Shown here piece after piece: positions 16,382-24,550 of a stretch of DNA of 64,000 nucleotides. Under the pieces are notes generated by a model. That model searched no databases and was not told where the DNA came from. It saw nothing but the letters and a program-made list of their open reading frames with translations. The DNA is from a virus, in IMG/VR virus record IMGVR_UViG_3300014050_000003, positions 57,059-121,058 of that record; one strand, written 5' to 3'. The translations under genes were made by a program, and so were the position numbers. How positions within the stretch are numbered: position 1 is the first letter of the stretch; the number at the start of each line of letters is the position of its first letter.

Positions 16382-17517
16382 TGAAATCTATTATTAATTT
16401 GGGAAATATACCTTTAGTTAATAATCTATTTGATAAACAACAAGACTCTTTAAAAGCTAAAAAATTTCCATTAGAAATTGTTGAATTAAATGAGCTTTTA
16501 ATGAAACTGACTGTTGATATAGATTCAAAAGAAATGTTTTCAAATTATTTATATAAATCTTCAATTAATTTACCTTATGTAAAACATTGTGAAAAAATGT
16601 GGGAAGATTTAAAACTTTTTAAACCAAAAAATATAGCTGATATAGGAGGAAACGATGGTGCGCTTTTAAAAGCTTTTAAAAGAAAGTCGCAATATAAAAT
16701 AAATTTAACTAATATAGACGCAAGCGCATCTTTTAAAAAAGATAATCAAACAGATGGAATTATTTTTTACAATGAATATTGGGGTGATAGAATTTTTAAA
16801 GATAAATTTGATTTAATAACATCAACGAATGTTTTTCAGCATAACCCATTTTATGAAAAATTTGTAAAAGGAATAAGCTTAAATTTGAATGGCATATGGG
16901 TTTTAGAGTTTCCTTATTTTTTAGAAACAGTAAAAAGTAATCAATTTGATCAAATTTACCATGAACATGTTTATTATTGGCTTGTGACGCCACTTTATCA
17001 TATATTTAAAAAATATAAATTAAAGATAATAGATATCATACCTCAAGATATACATGGAGGAAGTTTACGATTAATTATATCTAATAAAACTAAATATAAA
17101 GAAAATTCTAAAAAAATAAAAAAATATATAAATTTAGAAAAAAAATACAATTTTTCTAAATGGCATAAAAAAATAAATAATAAAATATTAAAAGATAGAA
17201 CTTTCTTAAAAAATTTAAAAGGAACGATTGCTTGTTTTGGTGCCGCAGCAAAAGGATGCGTATATCTTAATTGTATAAATATTAATAATAGATTTAAATA
17301 TGTTATAGATGATACAATTAAAAAACAAAATAAATATATTCCAGGAACACCATTAAAAATAGTCTCAAGAAAAATCTTGAAAAAAAATAAACCAGATTAT
17401 ATTTTAATTCTCGCCCATAATTTTAAAGATTATATAATCAAATCGCTAAAAGAATATGGATATAATGGCAAATTTATTGTTATGCTTCCTAAAATAAAAA
17501 TTATTAATAAACAATGA
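16381..17517 (+). CDS. NDP-hexose C-methyltransferase-like SAM enzyme, zinc-binding residues lost
   Basis: I start at ATG 16381, which shares one base with the previous stop; an in-frame ATG at 16357 is also possible. The central SAM domain has IADIGGNDGALL (motif I). DQIYHEHVYYWLVTP and IHGGSLR are hallmarks of the TylC3/NovU-type sugar C-methyltransferases. GAAAKG and IDDT...IPGTPLKI form the C-terminal Rossmann-like domain. The usual N-terminal zinc-binding domain is reduced: the family's CxxC pairs are absent, only the LGNIPLVNNLFD part remains. It would add a methyl group to a keto-sugar nucleotide from the dehydratase. Product use is unknown. Confidence 0.75.
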   Translation: MKSIINLGNIPLVNNLFDKQQDSLKAKKFPLEIVELNELLMKLTVDIDSKEMFSNYLYKSSINLPYVKHCEKMWEDLKLFKPKNIADIGGNDGALLKAFKRKSQYKINLTNIDASASFKKDNQTDGIIFYNEYWGDRIFKDKFDLITSTNVFQHNPFYEKFVKGISLNLNGIWVLEFPYFLETVKSNQFDQIYHEHVYYWLVTPLYHIFKKYKLKIIDIIPQDIHGGSLRLIISNKTKYKENSKKIKKYINLEKKYNFSKWHKKINNKILKDRTFLKNLKGTIACFGAAAKGCVYLNCININNRFKYVIDDTIKKQNKYIPGTPLKIVSRKILKKNKPDYILILAHNFKDYIIKSLKEYGYNGKFIVMLPKIKIINKQ

Positions 17518-18305
17518 AATATAATTTTTTTGAATTTAATAAATTGTCGCATCTGCATAATGGGAAAGATATATTTTTTTGTAAAATAGATTACTTATTA
17601 GAAGATTTTAAAATTATAAATGAGTTAAAAAATGAAGTTATATTAATTACTGGGAATGGGGATTATCCTGTGGTAGATCATATAATGCAAATAGCTCCAA
17701 AAAATATTAAAAAATGGTATGCAACAAATTGTTTATCTAATAACGATATTTTAATTCCTATACCCCTTGGCCTAGAAAATGAAGAAAAATCAATCAGAGA
17801 AAATCATGGAATTGGCCATGGAGAACATGCAGCTTTAAAGAAGGAATTATTAAATAGGAATAAAAACATTTTGCCAAATAAATACATTTATGCAAATTTT
17901 AGATTGCATTCAAATTGGATTTATAGAAATTTATGCAAAGATATATGCCAAAAAATAAGTCATATTGATTTTGAAGATAACGACTTAACTTTAGAAGATT
18001 TTTTTAATAAGATCCTTGAATATAAAATGGTATTTTGCCCAATTGGAAATGGGGTTGATACACATAGACTATGGGAGACGCTTTATTCTAATAGAATACC
18101 GATTACTATTAAAATAGATAATTTTAAGATTTATGAACTTTATGAAAAATTACCAATTGTTGTTTTAGATAAAATAGAAGATTTAAATAATAAAAATTTA
18201 ATAGATCATAAAATTTCAAAACTTAACTATAATAATTTAAATATGCTTGATATAAATTATTGGATAAATGAAATATTGACAGAACAAAAAAAATTGATAT
18301 ACTGA
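17514..18305 (+). CDS. Exostosin/GT47-like glycosyltransferase
   Basis: The 263-residue protein ends with a segment typical of GT-B exostosin-like enzymes: FCPIGNGVDTHRLWETLYSN followed by RIPITIK and a terminal helix. This is the nucleotide-sugar-binding half. An N-terminal half with PIPLGLENEEKSIREN and YANFRLHSNWIYRN precedes it. It overlaps the methyltransferase gene by four bases and is the last gene of the glycan operon; the next gene has its own promoter inside this gene's 3' end. Donor and acceptor are unknown. Confidence 0.65.
   Translation: MKYNFFEFNKLSHLHNGKDIFFCKIDYLLEDFKIINELKNEVILITGNGDYPVVDHIMQIAPKNIKKWYATNCLSNNDILIPIPLGLENEEKSIRENHGIGHGEHAALKKELLNRNKNILPNKYIYANFRLHSNWIYRNLCKDICQKISHIDFEDNDLTLEDFFNKILEYKMVFCPIGNGVDTHRLWETLYSNRIPITIKIDNFKIYELYEKLPIVVLDKIEDLNNKNLIDHKISKLNYNNLNMLDINYWINEILTEQKKLIY
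18276..18303 (+). promoter_or_regulatory. Sigma-70 promoter, leaderless geometry (start of replication block)
   Basis: TTGACA (18276-18281), a 16-base spacer and TATACT (18298-18303) overlap the end of the GT47-like gene. Six bases later is GTG 18310. The spacing supports the GTG start and a leaderless transcript. Confidence 0.75.
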
Positions 18306-18309
18306 TATA

Positions 18310-18648
18310 GTGAGCAATCATAAACTTTGCCAAATGATAATTAAAAAATATGTAAAAGGAAATATTAACTGGCCGCGAGAAATCAAAATCGCGCAAAGAT
18401 TAATTAAAAAATTTAAATCTTTTGATTTTTGGGATAATTTACAAGAATTAGGATCACCACCGCCTTCATTAGCTTGGTTTTTAAAAGCTGAAGGTAAAGC
18501 TTTCTTATTAAAAGAATATGAATCATTTAATATGAATTTAAATAAGCAAAAAATATCTCTTAATAAAAATAAAATAGGAGAAGATAAAAAAGTTTGCCAA
18601 AAACCTAAAACTCTGTTAGAATTTATAAGATATGGGAAGAAAACCTAA
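18310..18648 (+). CDS. Small basic protein of unknown function
   Basis: The 112-residue protein is rich in Lys, Asn and Leu, with an N-terminal helix-rich part (HKLCQMIIKKYVKGNINWPR) and a GSPPPSLAWFL segment in the middle. I do not recognise the family. It starts at GTG six bases after a strong -10 box, and its 3' end contains the promoter and start of the RecA-like gene. Position at the head of the replication and recombination genes suggests a role there, perhaps as a recombination or loading factor, but nothing in the sequence proves it. Confidence 0.6.
   Translation: MSNHKLCQMIIKKYVKGNINWPREIKIAQRLIKKFKSFDFWDNLQELGSPPPSLAWFLKAEGKAFLLKEYESFNMNLNKQKISLNKNKIGEDKKVCQKPKTLLEFIRYGKKT
18594..18622 (+). 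promoter_or_regulatory. Sigma-70 promoter for the RecA-like gene
   Basis: TTGCCA (18594-18599), a 17-base spacer and TAGAAT (18617-18622) lie inside the 3' end of the upstream gene. ATG 18632 follows nine bases later, so any leader is only about two to four bases. Confidence 0.65.
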
Positions 18649-19774
18649 AGAAGAAGTCGTTGAATCATCTGGCCCAAGCGCATCAGATAGATTATTATCA
18701 TTTTTAAAAGATAATAAAGAAGATCATTATAATTTTGAAGATGAAGTTTATTATAAAGTATCTACTGGTAGTTTAAACTTAGATATAGCTACAGGTGGTG
18801 GTTTATGCCCAGGTTTACATAGATTTATTGGAATGAATGAAGGTGGAAAAACTTCTGAAGCACTAGAAGTAACAAAAAATTTCCTTAAATCAGTAGAAAA
18901 TTCTAGAGCTTTACTTTTTAAAGCAGAAGGAAGATTAAGTAAAGAGATTAAAGAACGCTCTGGAATTAAGTTTGTAACTGATCCTAAAGAATGGGTTGAT
19001 GGAACTTGTTTTGTATTTGAATGTAATATTTTTGAAACAGTTTCAGAATTAATGAAAGACCTTATTCAATCAAATGATGAAAATAAGAGATATATATTCA
19101 TTCTTGATTCGGTTGATGGTTTAATGACCAAAGGTGATGCCCAAAAAAGCATGACAGAAGCTACGAAAGTCGCAGGAGGAGCTGTTATCTCATCAATGTT
19201 AATGAAGAAAATTTCTCTCGCACTTTCTAAGCGTGGACATATGGCTATTTTCATTAGTCAAGTTAGATCTGATATTAAACTTGATCCTTATGCTGCAAAT
19301 AAAGATATTCGTCAAACTACTGCCACTGGTGGAAATGCTTTGTTGCATTTTGCAAATTGGATTCTTGAATTTGAACCAAAGTTTAATAAAGATCTTATTC
19401 TTGAAAAGCCAAATGATAAGTATGATCCAGTAAAGAATAAAATCATTGGACATAACGTTAAAATTGCAATTAAAAAATCAACCAATGAATCTACAAACTC
19501 AAAAGTCCAATATCCAATTAAATATGGTCGCAAAGATGGTTCGTCAGTATGGAAAGAATATGAAGTTATCGATCAAATTCTTGCTTGGGAATTTGCAGTA
19601 TCAAAAGGAGCATGGGTAACATTTTCTGACGATATTATCGAAGAACTTAAGAAGCAAAATCTGGATCTTAAAAAACAACATCAAGGAGTTGATAATCTTA
19701 GGTCTTATTTAGAAGAAAATAAACCAATCGTTGATTATTTTTACAATAAATTTATTAATACTCTTACGTCATGA
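18632..19774 (+). CDS. RecA/UvsX-like recombinase
   Basis: The 380-residue RecA-fold ATPase should coat ssDNA and drive strand exchange. The core starts at VSTGSLNLDIATGGG (RecA: 'isTGsl.LD.aLG.GG'). Walker A is GMNEGGKT (67-74), which fits GxxxxGKT but lacks the usual GPESSGKT. LLFKAEGRLS places the catalytic-Glu strand, and YIFILDSVDGL is Walker B. IFISQVRSDIKLD and ATGGNALLHFANWILEF match the L1/L2 DNA-binding region (RecA: 'tTGGnALkFyasvRldi'). It overlaps its upstream neighbour by 17 bases and the downstream nuclease gene by four. Confidence 0.88.
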   Translation: MGRKPKEEVVESSGPSASDRLLSFLKDNKEDHYNFEDEVYYKVSTGSLNLDIATGGGLCPGLHRFIGMNEGGKTSEALEVTKNFLKSVENSRALLFKAEGRLSKEIKERSGIKFVTDPKEWVDGTCFVFECNIFETVSELMKDLIQSNDENKRYIFILDSVDGLMTKGDAQKSMTEATKVAGGAVISSMLMKKISLALSKRGHMAIFISQVRSDIKLDPYAANKDIRQTTATGGNALLHFANWILEFEPKFNKDLILEKPNDKYDPVKNKIIGHNVKIAIKKSTNESTNSKVQYPIKYGRKDGSSVWKEYEVIDQILAWEFAVSKGAWVTFSDDIIEELKKQNLDLKKQHQGVDNLRSYLEENKPIVDYFYNKFINTLTS

Positions 19775-20190
19775 GATTATTAAATATTAACGGCAAGCTC
19801 GTTAATAAAAATGTAAGAAACTATCTAATAAATTGGGAAGGCAAAAGCCGCAGCAAATTACAATTTAAATTTAAAGACTTTTTTCGCCCTTATTGGAAGA
19901 ACCATATAGTTTATGAAGAGTTTCCAGTTTATGGAAGTATGCTTAAAGTAGATATATTAAATGCAACAAAAAAGATAGCAGTTGAGATACAAGGTAACCA
20001 GCATGAGTCCTTTAATAAGTTCTTCCACGATAACTCACGATTAAAATACCTTCAAAGCATAAAAAGAGATGTCAAAAAAGAAAAATGGCTCGAAATGAAT
20101 GAATTTAAATTCCTTGAACTTTACGAAGATGATCTTAAAAATTTATCACCACAATATATAGAAGAAAAATGCGGAATTTTAATTATTTAA
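19771..20190 (+). CDS. Vsr/DUF559-like PD-(D/E)XK endonuclease
   Basis: The 139-residue protein has the layout of small Vsr-like nucleases. A basic N-terminal part is followed by YEEFPVYGSMLKVDILNATK, where the Asp of VDIL is the first metal ligand, then KIAVEIQGNQH with the E-x-Q catalytic pair. A downstream segment has the RLKYLQSIKRDVKKEKWLEM helix and FLELYEDDL strand (family: 'D..Kd..l...G..vlri...dl'). It follows the RecA-like gene with a four-base overlap, so a role in recombination, repair or branched-DNA processing is likely. The final Lys of the motif is replaced by Gln, as in some Vsr/MutH-type enzymes. Confidence 0.65.
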   Translation: MRLLNINGKLVNKNVRNYLINWEGKSRSKLQFKFKDFFRPYWKNHIVYEEFPVYGSMLKVDILNATKKIAVEIQGNQHESFNKFFHDNSRLKYLQSIKRDVKKEKWLEMNEFKFLELYEDDLKNLSPQYIEEKCGILII

Positions 20191-20202
20191 GTGTAAAATC
20201 TG

Positions 20203-20481
20203 GTGGTGACAAATAAGAAAAAATTTAATTTTCCAGACTCTCTGTTAAAGCAAATTGATGAATGCAGTTTTGGTGGATATATAATGTTTAATTTTTCAAA
20301 TAAAGGCGAACCTCAAGTTTTTACAAAGTTTGATAATCAAATAAATGCCATGGCTCTTTTATATTACGTTAATACTTGGAGCCAAAGCGTAGACCAATTG
20401 AATCTAGAAGCAACGACAGATCAAATAGCAAGAAAAAATCAAGAAGATGATGATTTTGATGATTCAGAAGAAAAAGATTAA
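20203..20481 (+). CDS. Small acidic protein of unknown function
   Basis: The 92-residue protein starts at one of two successive GTG codons (20203 or 20206; TAAAAT at 20194-20199 favours the second by spacing). The middle reads as a small folded domain (FGGYIMFNFSNKGEPQVFTK, then MALLYYVNTWS). The C-terminus is an acidic tail (EDDDFDDSEEKD). Acidic tails of this type occur on ssDNA-binding and replication accessory proteins, but no family is recognised. It lies between the nuclease and the helicase genes. Confidence 0.6.
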   Translation: MVTNKKKFNFPDSLLKQIDECSFGGYIMFNFSNKGEPQVFTKFDNQINAMALLYYVNTWSQSVDQLNLEATTDQIARKNQEDDDFDDSEEKD

Positions 20482-20486
20482 AACAC

Positions 20487-20515
20487 TTGACTTTTAATTT
20501 TTACTTTGGTATCAT
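20487..20515 (+). promoter_or_regulatory. Sigma-70 promoter, near-leaderless (helicase operon)
   Basis: TTGACT (20487-20492), a 17-base spacer and TATCAT (20510-20515) are followed by ten bases and ATG 20526. A leader of only about three to five bases is expected. Confidence 0.75.
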
Positions 20516-20525
20516 ATAAAACTGG

Positions 20526-22010
20526 ATGATTTATTCATTACAAGTAGAAAGACATGTATTAAGTGGGTTATTAAGGCATCAAGACCTTTTTGCGGATATT
20601 GATGTTTTTTTAACTGAAAATGACTTTTTTAACGATGTACATTCCACAATATATACAGTATTTAAAAATATAAAACACAAAGGCGAAAATGTAGATAAAG
20701 TACTTCTTGCAGAAAAGATTAAAAATTTAGGTATATCTTTTAAAGACGAAATTAACATATTTGATTATATTGACAATTTAAGTTTCTCTCAAATTACAGA
20801 GCAAGCTACGATGGAGGCTTGTAGAGAGTTAATTAAACTTAGGGTTAGAAGAGAGATTGCTCAAACAGCAGATAAATTAAAAGAATATGTAGTTAAAAAT
20901 TCAGATGATAATTTAGATCAAATTATTGGTAATATAGACCAAATTTATAATAAAAAGATTTCATCTTATGACGAAAATGATGTGCCAATTAATATTTTTG
21001 CAGAAGTCGAAGATCTTGTTGAGGAAATAGGTAATTCACCTAAAGAAGATAGTGGATTAATTACTCCTTATTCTGAATTTAATAGAATGTATGGTGGTTT
21101 AAAAAATGGAAATATTTATGCAATAGCTAGTAGACCTGGCCAAGGTAAATCAACTTGGTTAAATGATATTTGTTTTAAAACAGCGATTAATGTTAAGAAT
21201 AAAACTAAAACTCTTATTCTTGATACCGAAATGCAAACAGTAGATATTCAATTAAGAATGGTTGCATCTTTAACAGATGTTCCAGTATGGTATCTTGAAA
21301 CTGGTAATTGGCGTAAAAATGAAGAGATGACAAAGAAAGTAAGATCAGCTTGGGCAAAAGTAAAACAGTATGAATATTTTCATTATCATGTTGGAAATAA
21401 AAACATAGACCAAATTTGTTCTATTATCCGTAGATGGTATTTATCTAAAGTTGGACGAGGAAATCAAGCGATGATTGCTTATGATTATATTAAATTAACT
21501 GGAGAAAAAGTTGGTCAAAATTGGGCAGAACATCAAGCGATTGGAGACAAGATCGATAAACTTAAAAGAATTTCGGAAGAAATTCATTGCCCAATTATTA
21601 CTGCAATGCAATTGAATAGAACTGGAGAAAGTTTTAATAGAAAAGGTTCTGAAGTAGTAGATGATAGCTCTGTTATTTCACTTTCAGATAGACTACAATG
21701 GTTTGCTTCTTTCGTAGCGATCTTTAGAAGAAAGACTCTGGATGAACTTACTTTAGATGGTCAACAATTTGGTACTCATAAATTAATTCCAACTAAAACA
21801 AGATTCCAAGGAAAAGATGCCGCAGGTCATCAAGACTTAGTTAGAAGACTAGATAGTTGCGGTAAAGAAGTTTGGGCACAAAATTATCTTAATTATCAAG
21901 TTAATAATTTTAATATTGAAGAAAGAGGATCATTAAGAGATGTAGCCGATAGGCAAAGAGAGCAGTATCAATTAAATGATGAAAATCAAACAGATGGAGA
22001 ATTATTATGA
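20526..22010 (+). CDS. dnaB: DnaB-type replicative DNA helicase
   Basis: The 494-residue protein is a RecA-fold hexameric helicase that unwinds DNA at the fork. The N-terminal primase-interacting helical domain is present (EXxVLSGLL start, then FFNDVHSTIYTVFKNI). A linker leads to SGLITPYSEFNRMYGGLKNG, the usual entry into the C-terminal domain (family: 'tGl..LD....Gl..g'). Walker A is SRPGQGKST (202-210), with TLILDTEMQ as the next strand. CPIITAMQLNR corresponds to the helicase H3 motif, and DRLQWFASFVAIFRR follows. It starts an operon of helicase, ThyX, primase and RecB-like nuclease with overlapping ends. Confidence 0.92.
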   Translation: MIYSLQVERHVLSGLLRHQDLFADIDVFLTENDFFNDVHSTIYTVFKNIKHKGENVDKVLLAEKIKNLGISFKDEINIFDYIDNLSFSQITEQATMEACRELIKLRVRREIAQTADKLKEYVVKNSDDNLDQIIGNIDQIYNKKISSYDENDVPINIFAEVEDLVEEIGNSPKEDSGLITPYSEFNRMYGGLKNGNIYAIASRPGQGKSTWLNDICFKTAINVKNKTKTLILDTEMQTVDIQLRMVASLTDVPVWYLETGNWRKNEEMTKKVRSAWAKVKQYEYFHYHVGNKNIDQICSIIRRWYLSKVGRGNQAMIAYDYIKLTGEKVGQNWAEHQAIGDKIDKLKRISEEIHCPIITAMQLNRTGESFNRKGSEVVDDSSVISLSDRLQWFASFVAIFRRKTLDELTLDGQQFGTHKLIPTKTRFQGKDAAGHQDLVRRLDSCGKEVWAQNYLNYQVNNFNIEERGSLRDVADRQREQYQLNDENQTDGELL

Positions 22011-22663
22011 ATGTTGAATTAATATCAATTACAAAACCAGAAATTAAAGGTATAAAAAACGCAGAAGATTTAGTCGCATTTTGTGCTAGAGTTAGTAATC
22101 CATCTAACCAAATGAATGTAGAAACCGCGCCCAAACTTTTGAAATTTTTAATCAATCATAAACATTGGAGTCCATTTGAATTAGTTGATATGTGCGTTGA
22201 GATTAAAACCAGTCGCGGGATTGCAGCGCAAATTCTTAGACATAGATCATTTAGTTTTCAAGAATTTAGTCAAAGATATAGTGTTGCAAATGAATTTGAA
22301 GATATTGAATTGCGATTACAAGGAGACAAAAATAGACAAGTAGGAGAAAATCTGATGCCAACAAATACAGATGCATACGAGAAAGTTAATGAACTTCTTA
22401 TAGAATCCTTATCGCTTTCTCAGCATTGTTATGATACAATGATAGAAAATGGAGTAGCTAAAGAAGTAGCAAGAATGATATTACCATTAACAACTCAAAC
22501 AACTATGTATATGAAAGGCTCTTTAAGAAGTTGGATTCATTATATTCAATTAAGGACGGAGCAAAATACTCAAAAAGAACATAGAATTATAGCTGAAAAA
22601 TGCAAAAAGATTTTTGTAAAAGAATTCCCAACTATAAGCGAGGCATTAGAATGGAAGAAATAA
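22007..22663 (+). CDS. thyX: Flavin-dependent thymidylate synthase (ThyX)
   Basis: The enzyme makes dTMP from dUMP with methylene-tetrahydrofolate and FAD/NADPH. The signature RHRX7S is present as RHRSFSFQEFS (78-88) followed by QRY. HKHWSPFELV (51-60) matches the conserved 'H.Sp.Eh..ftf' region, and LRSWIHYIQLRTEQNTQKEH matches the conserved C-terminal helix. The length of 218 residues is typical. It overlaps the helicase gene by four bases and the primase gene by 13. Supplying thymidine suits the high A+T content of this genome. Confidence 0.93.
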   Translation: MNVELISITKPEIKGIKNAEDLVAFCARVSNPSNQMNVETAPKLLKFLINHKHWSPFELVDMCVEIKTSRGIAAQILRHRSFSFQEFSQRYSVANEFEDIELRLQGDKNRQVGENLMPTNTDAYEKVNELLIESLSLSQHCYDTMIENGVAKEVARMILPLTTQTTMYMKGSLRSWIHYIQLRTEQNTQKEHRIIAEKCKKIFVKEFPTISEALEWKK

Positions 22664-23556
22664 GCGTATACCAAGTCCTTACAGACCTTGGTTATCAGTT
22701 AAAAGATTGCGGTAAAGAATTTAGAGCTAAACCTCTTTATAGAGATAGTGATAATGATACAGTTTTAAGAATCTATAAAGATACAGGTAATTGGGTGGAT
22801 TTTAAAGAAAACATAAGCGGAGATATTAATTCATTAGTTAATTTAACATTAAAATTAGAAAGCCCAATTAAAGCTCAAGAATGGTTAAAGAATAAAAATT
22901 TTGTAATTACTCCTTCAATTCAAAATCAAAAACCTGTAATAAAATCAACCAAAAAATTTGATCCATCGCTATTATTAAAACTAGAAAACGATCAATCATA
23001 TTGGGTTAAAAGAAAAATAAACAAAGACACTTTATATGAATTTAAAGGTGGAGTAGCCAAAGCTGGCAAAATGAAGAATAGATATGTATTCCCTATATTT
23101 GACATCAATAATAATATTATAGGATTTTCTGGCAGAGACGTTACCAACAAATCTAAAATTAAATGGAAACATTTGGGAGAAAAAAACGATTTCCTTTATC
23201 CATTATTTCTTAATTCAAAAAATATCCAAGATCAAAAAGAAGTTATTCTAGTAGAAAGTATTGGAGACATGTTGAGTTTATGGCAAGCTGGAATTAAAAA
23301 TGTTTTGGTGACTTTTGGAACAAACTTAAGTTTAGGTATTTTAAATTATTGTTTAAAAACAGATATGAAAAAAATATTTATCAGTTTAAATAATGATTCA
23401 GCAAAAAATATGGCTGGAAATATAGGAGCAGAAAAAGCCGAAGCTAGATTATCTAGATACTTCGATAAAAATCAATTAATTATTGCTTTGCCAAATAAAA
23501 AAGATTTTGGTGAAATGTCAATAGAAGAAATTTTACAATGGAAACAAAACCTTTAA
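22651..23556 (+). CDS. TOPRIM DNA primase without CHC2 zinc finger
   Basis: I start at ATG 22651; an ATG at 22600 in the same frame would lie deep inside thyX. The N-terminal ~70 residues resemble the primase zinc-binding region (KEFRAKPLYRDSDNDTVLRI, then DTGNWVDF and GDINSLV) but lack its cysteines. The middle RKINKDTLYEFKGG and YVFPIFDINNNIIGFSGR match the DnaG catalytic core entry (family: 'R..fPi.d..g.viGF.GR'). TOPRIM follows: EVILVESIGDMLSLWQAGI with the catalytic Glu, then ISLNNDSA, where DxD is reduced to NxD, and GAEKAEARL. It should make RNA primers for the DnaB helicase encoded upstream. Confidence 0.8.
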   Translation: MEEISVYQVLTDLGYQLKDCGKEFRAKPLYRDSDNDTVLRIYKDTGNWVDFKENISGDINSLVNLTLKLESPIKAQEWLKNKNFVITPSIQNQKPVIKSTKKFDPSLLLKLENDQSYWVKRKINKDTLYEFKGGVAKAGKMKNRYVFPIFDINNNIIGFSGRDVTNKSKIKWKHLGEKNDFLYPLFLNSKNIQDQKEVILVESIGDMLSLWQAGIKNVLVTFGTNLSLGILNYCLKTDMKKIFISLNNDSAKNMAGNIGAEKAEARLSRYFDKNQLIIALPNKKDFGEMSIEEILQWKQNL

Positions 23557-24518
23557 AAACATTATCCGCTTCTAGAATTAAAACTCTTGAGACTTGCTCT
23601 TGGGTTTATTGGAATAATTATCATACTAAAGTTCCACAAAGTCAAAATGATGGGGCTTTAAGAGGAACAATATGTCATACAGTTTTTGAATTATTATTAA
23701 ATAAAAGACATCTTAAAAACTATAAAAAGATAATAAAAAAGAATGCCATTAGTGGTGATAAAGCAATAAATAGATTAGTTAAAAAATTATCAGTAAAAGT
23801 TGGGCTTGATGAAAGTAATTATAAATTATTAAATGATATGATTTTAGTTGGTCTTAAAAATGACTTCTTTGGAGAAGGCGGAGAAATAGTAAAACCAGAA
23901 TATGACTTTGATATTATAAATGAAGAGCCCAAATATCATATCAAGGGGTTTATAGATAAGCCTATTAAAATCAAAAAAGAAATGCATATAATTGACTACA
24001 AAAGCTCTAAATATAAGTTTAGAGGTGATGACCTTGAAGCCAATATCCAAGCCATGATGTATAGTCTAGCTAGTAAAAAGTTATGGCCAAAATTAAAGCC
24101 TATTGTTAAATTCTTATTTTTAAGATTTCCAAAACAACCAATACAAGAATTATCTTTTGATGATAATGAAATTAAAGGATTTGAACATTATTTAGAGCAT
24201 ATTAATCAATATGTTGATAATTTTGATGAAAATTCAGCCCAAGCAAATTTCGCAATAGATAATCCAAAAAATAAATGGATGTGTCAAGTTGGTGGATGGA
24301 AATGCCCATATAAAGATCCTTATGAATATTACGTTAAATTAAATGATAAAAATGAAATAATAGAGTCAAGTTTAAATGGAAAATTCAAAAATATTGAAGG
24401 ATTTAAAGTGGAAAAAAGAGTTTATCAAGGATGCCCAAAATTTAATAATAGTAATAATCAAAAAGATGATTTTTTAGAAGAAAATACTACTAAAGCAAAG
24501 GACGATTTTTTAGGTTGA
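23538..24518 (+). CDS. RecB/Cas4-like PD-(D/E)XK nuclease
   Basis: The 326-residue protein opens with LSASRIKTLETCSWVYWNNY, the usual N-terminal helix of AddB/RecB-type nuclease domains ('SyS.l..f..CP..y'). ALRGTICHTVFELLL is motif I with the conserved His. GFIDKP provides the motif II Asp, and IDYKSSK gives the D-x-K motif III. ANIQAMMYSLA is the Q-x-x-x-Y motif IV. Cysteines occur at the N-terminus (ETCSW) and late in the protein (MCQ, KCPY, GCPK), reminiscent of the Fe-S-bound subclass although spacing is not the standard one. Exonuclease or end-processing in phage recombination is likely. Confidence 0.82.
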   Translation: METKPLKTLSASRIKTLETCSWVYWNNYHTKVPQSQNDGALRGTICHTVFELLLNKRHLKNYKKIIKKNAISGDKAINRLVKKLSVKVGLDESNYKLLNDMILVGLKNDFFGEGGEIVKPEYDFDIINEEPKYHIKGFIDKPIKIKKEMHIIDYKSSKYKFRGDDLEANIQAMMYSLASKKLWPKLKPIVKFLFLRFPKQPIQELSFDDNEIKGFEHYLEHINQYVDNFDENSAQANFAIDNPKNKWMCQVGGWKCPYKDPYEYYVKLNDKNEIIESSLNGKFKNIEGFKVEKRVYQGCPKFNNSNNQKDDFLEENTTKAKDDFLG

Positions 24519-24543
24519 TTTTAAATTAAAAGTTTGTTATATT
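24515..24543 (+). promoter_or_regulatory. Sigma-70 promoter, leaderless geometry (polymerase operon)
   Basis: TTGATT (24515-24520, overlapping the upstream stop codon), a 17-base spacer and TATATT (24538-24543) are followed by seven bases and ATG 24551. Confidence 0.7.
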
Positions 24544-24550
24544 ACTGTTA

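Noticed and set aside
22600-22650. Earlier ATG for the primase gene
   Set aside because: It would overlap thyX by 64 bases and add residues outside the primase pattern; ATG 22651 gives a short coupled overlap.
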